Below, piece after piece: positions 5,568 through 5,676 of a DNA stretch of 5,676 bases. Made by a program: the position numbers and the translations under genes. The DNA is from CAZBZG01 sp964496245 (GTDB lineage Bacteria > Planctomycetota > SZUA-567): NCBI GenBank assembly GCA_964496245.1, contig CAZBZG010000297.1, positions 1 through 5,676 on the forward strand. The letters run 5' to 3'. Each line of letters starts with the position of its first letter. Position 1 is the first letter of the stretch. The notes under the pieces were generated by a model. It was not told the DNA's origin and searched no databases. It saw nothing but the letters and a program-made list of their open reading frames with translations.

Positions 5568-5676
5568 ATGGCCTCCAACGGCAAGTTCCCTCGAAAGCAA
5601 CACCAAACTTCCGCATCCGGGCAGGTCCCGGCGCAGCCGCAGGGATCCGCTCTCAAGCCGCCCCCCCCCCCCCCCC
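5568..5676 (+). CDS. Possible start of a divergent gene, cut by window edge (doubtful)
   Basis: An ATG opens a frame that stays open for 36 codons to the right edge. The product begins MASNGKFPRKQHQ and becomes rich in Q, S, A and P; the terminal poly-C would read as consecutive prolines. About three quarters of the third codon positions are G or C, roughly fitting the neighbours. Against it: there is no Shine-Dalgarno, it is very short, and it depends on a homopolymer that may be an artefact. If real, it would be a divergent gene with a disordered Pro-rich N-terminus, sharing the intergenic region with the minus-strand cassette. Confidence 0.2.
   Translation, partial: MASNGKFPRKQHQTSASGQVPAQPQGSALKPPPPPP
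5661..5676. repeat. Poly-C homopolymer at the window end
   Basis: Sixteen C in a row close the window, right after AAGCCG. A tract this long is rare in bacterial genomes and its position at the very end suggests a contig break or a sequencing/assembly artefact. A true proline-coding or intergenic C tract is possible but cannot be judged from here. Confidence 0.85.

Noticed and set aside
5533..5616. 27-codon minus-strand frame upstream of the cassette
   Set aside because: No ribosome site, low G/C at third codon positions compared with neighbours, and lies in the probable promoter area; kept only as part of a finding.
5521..5648. HindIII, EcoRI and BamHI-type sites near the window end suggesting vector sequence
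   Set aside because: They are spread over about 130 bases, not clustered as in a cloning site, and the flanking DNA does not look like a vector I know.

Overview
The window is about 63-65% GC by eye. It carries seven genes read on the minus strand (right to left), so transcription enters at the right edge and leaves at the left. The core is the cell-shape (elongasome) cluster mreB-mreC-mreD-mrdA, the last gene cut by the left edge. Such a cluster points to a rod-shaped, peptidoglycan-making, probably Gram-negative-type bacterium. The three genes upstream of mreB are short membrane proteins not normally found with mre genes. High GC, and a style of short N-terminal membrane anchor that I associate with PVC-type lineages (Planctomycetota, Kiritimatiellota, Lentisphaerota), suggest such a group, but no marker gene here settles the taxonomy.

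Right part (5676 to 3300): a 16-C homopolymer at the very edge (probably a contig end), then a short non-coding region with a long stem-loop, then a three-gene cassette. Gene 1 (286 aa) is a membrane anchor, a long coiled coil and a small beta-rich C-terminal domain. Gene 2 (291 aa) is a membrane anchor, a long Pro/Ala/Glu-rich linker and a paralogous copy of the same C-terminal domain. Gene 3 (103 aa) is a very acidic N-terminal tail followed by one membrane helix. The cassette ends in a GC-rich hairpin and then an intrinsic terminator with a six-T tract (3217-3248).

Left part (3216 to 1): a sigma70-like promoter (3186-3215) starts just after the terminator and drives mreB, mreC, mreD and mrdA. 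mreC/mreD are separated by one base and mreD/mrdA by none, so translation is probably coupled. MreB forms membrane-bound filaments; MreC and MreD link them to the PBP2 transpeptidase (mrdA) and to RodA. rodA is not in the window and may lie beyond the left edge.

Most interesting point: gene 1 has the same architecture as MreC (anchor, coiled coil, beta domain), and its C-terminal domain reappears in gene 2 on a disordered stalk. With the acidic membrane protein, this could be an uncharacterised envelope or elongasome accessory module next to mreBCD. That function is inferred from architecture and position only.
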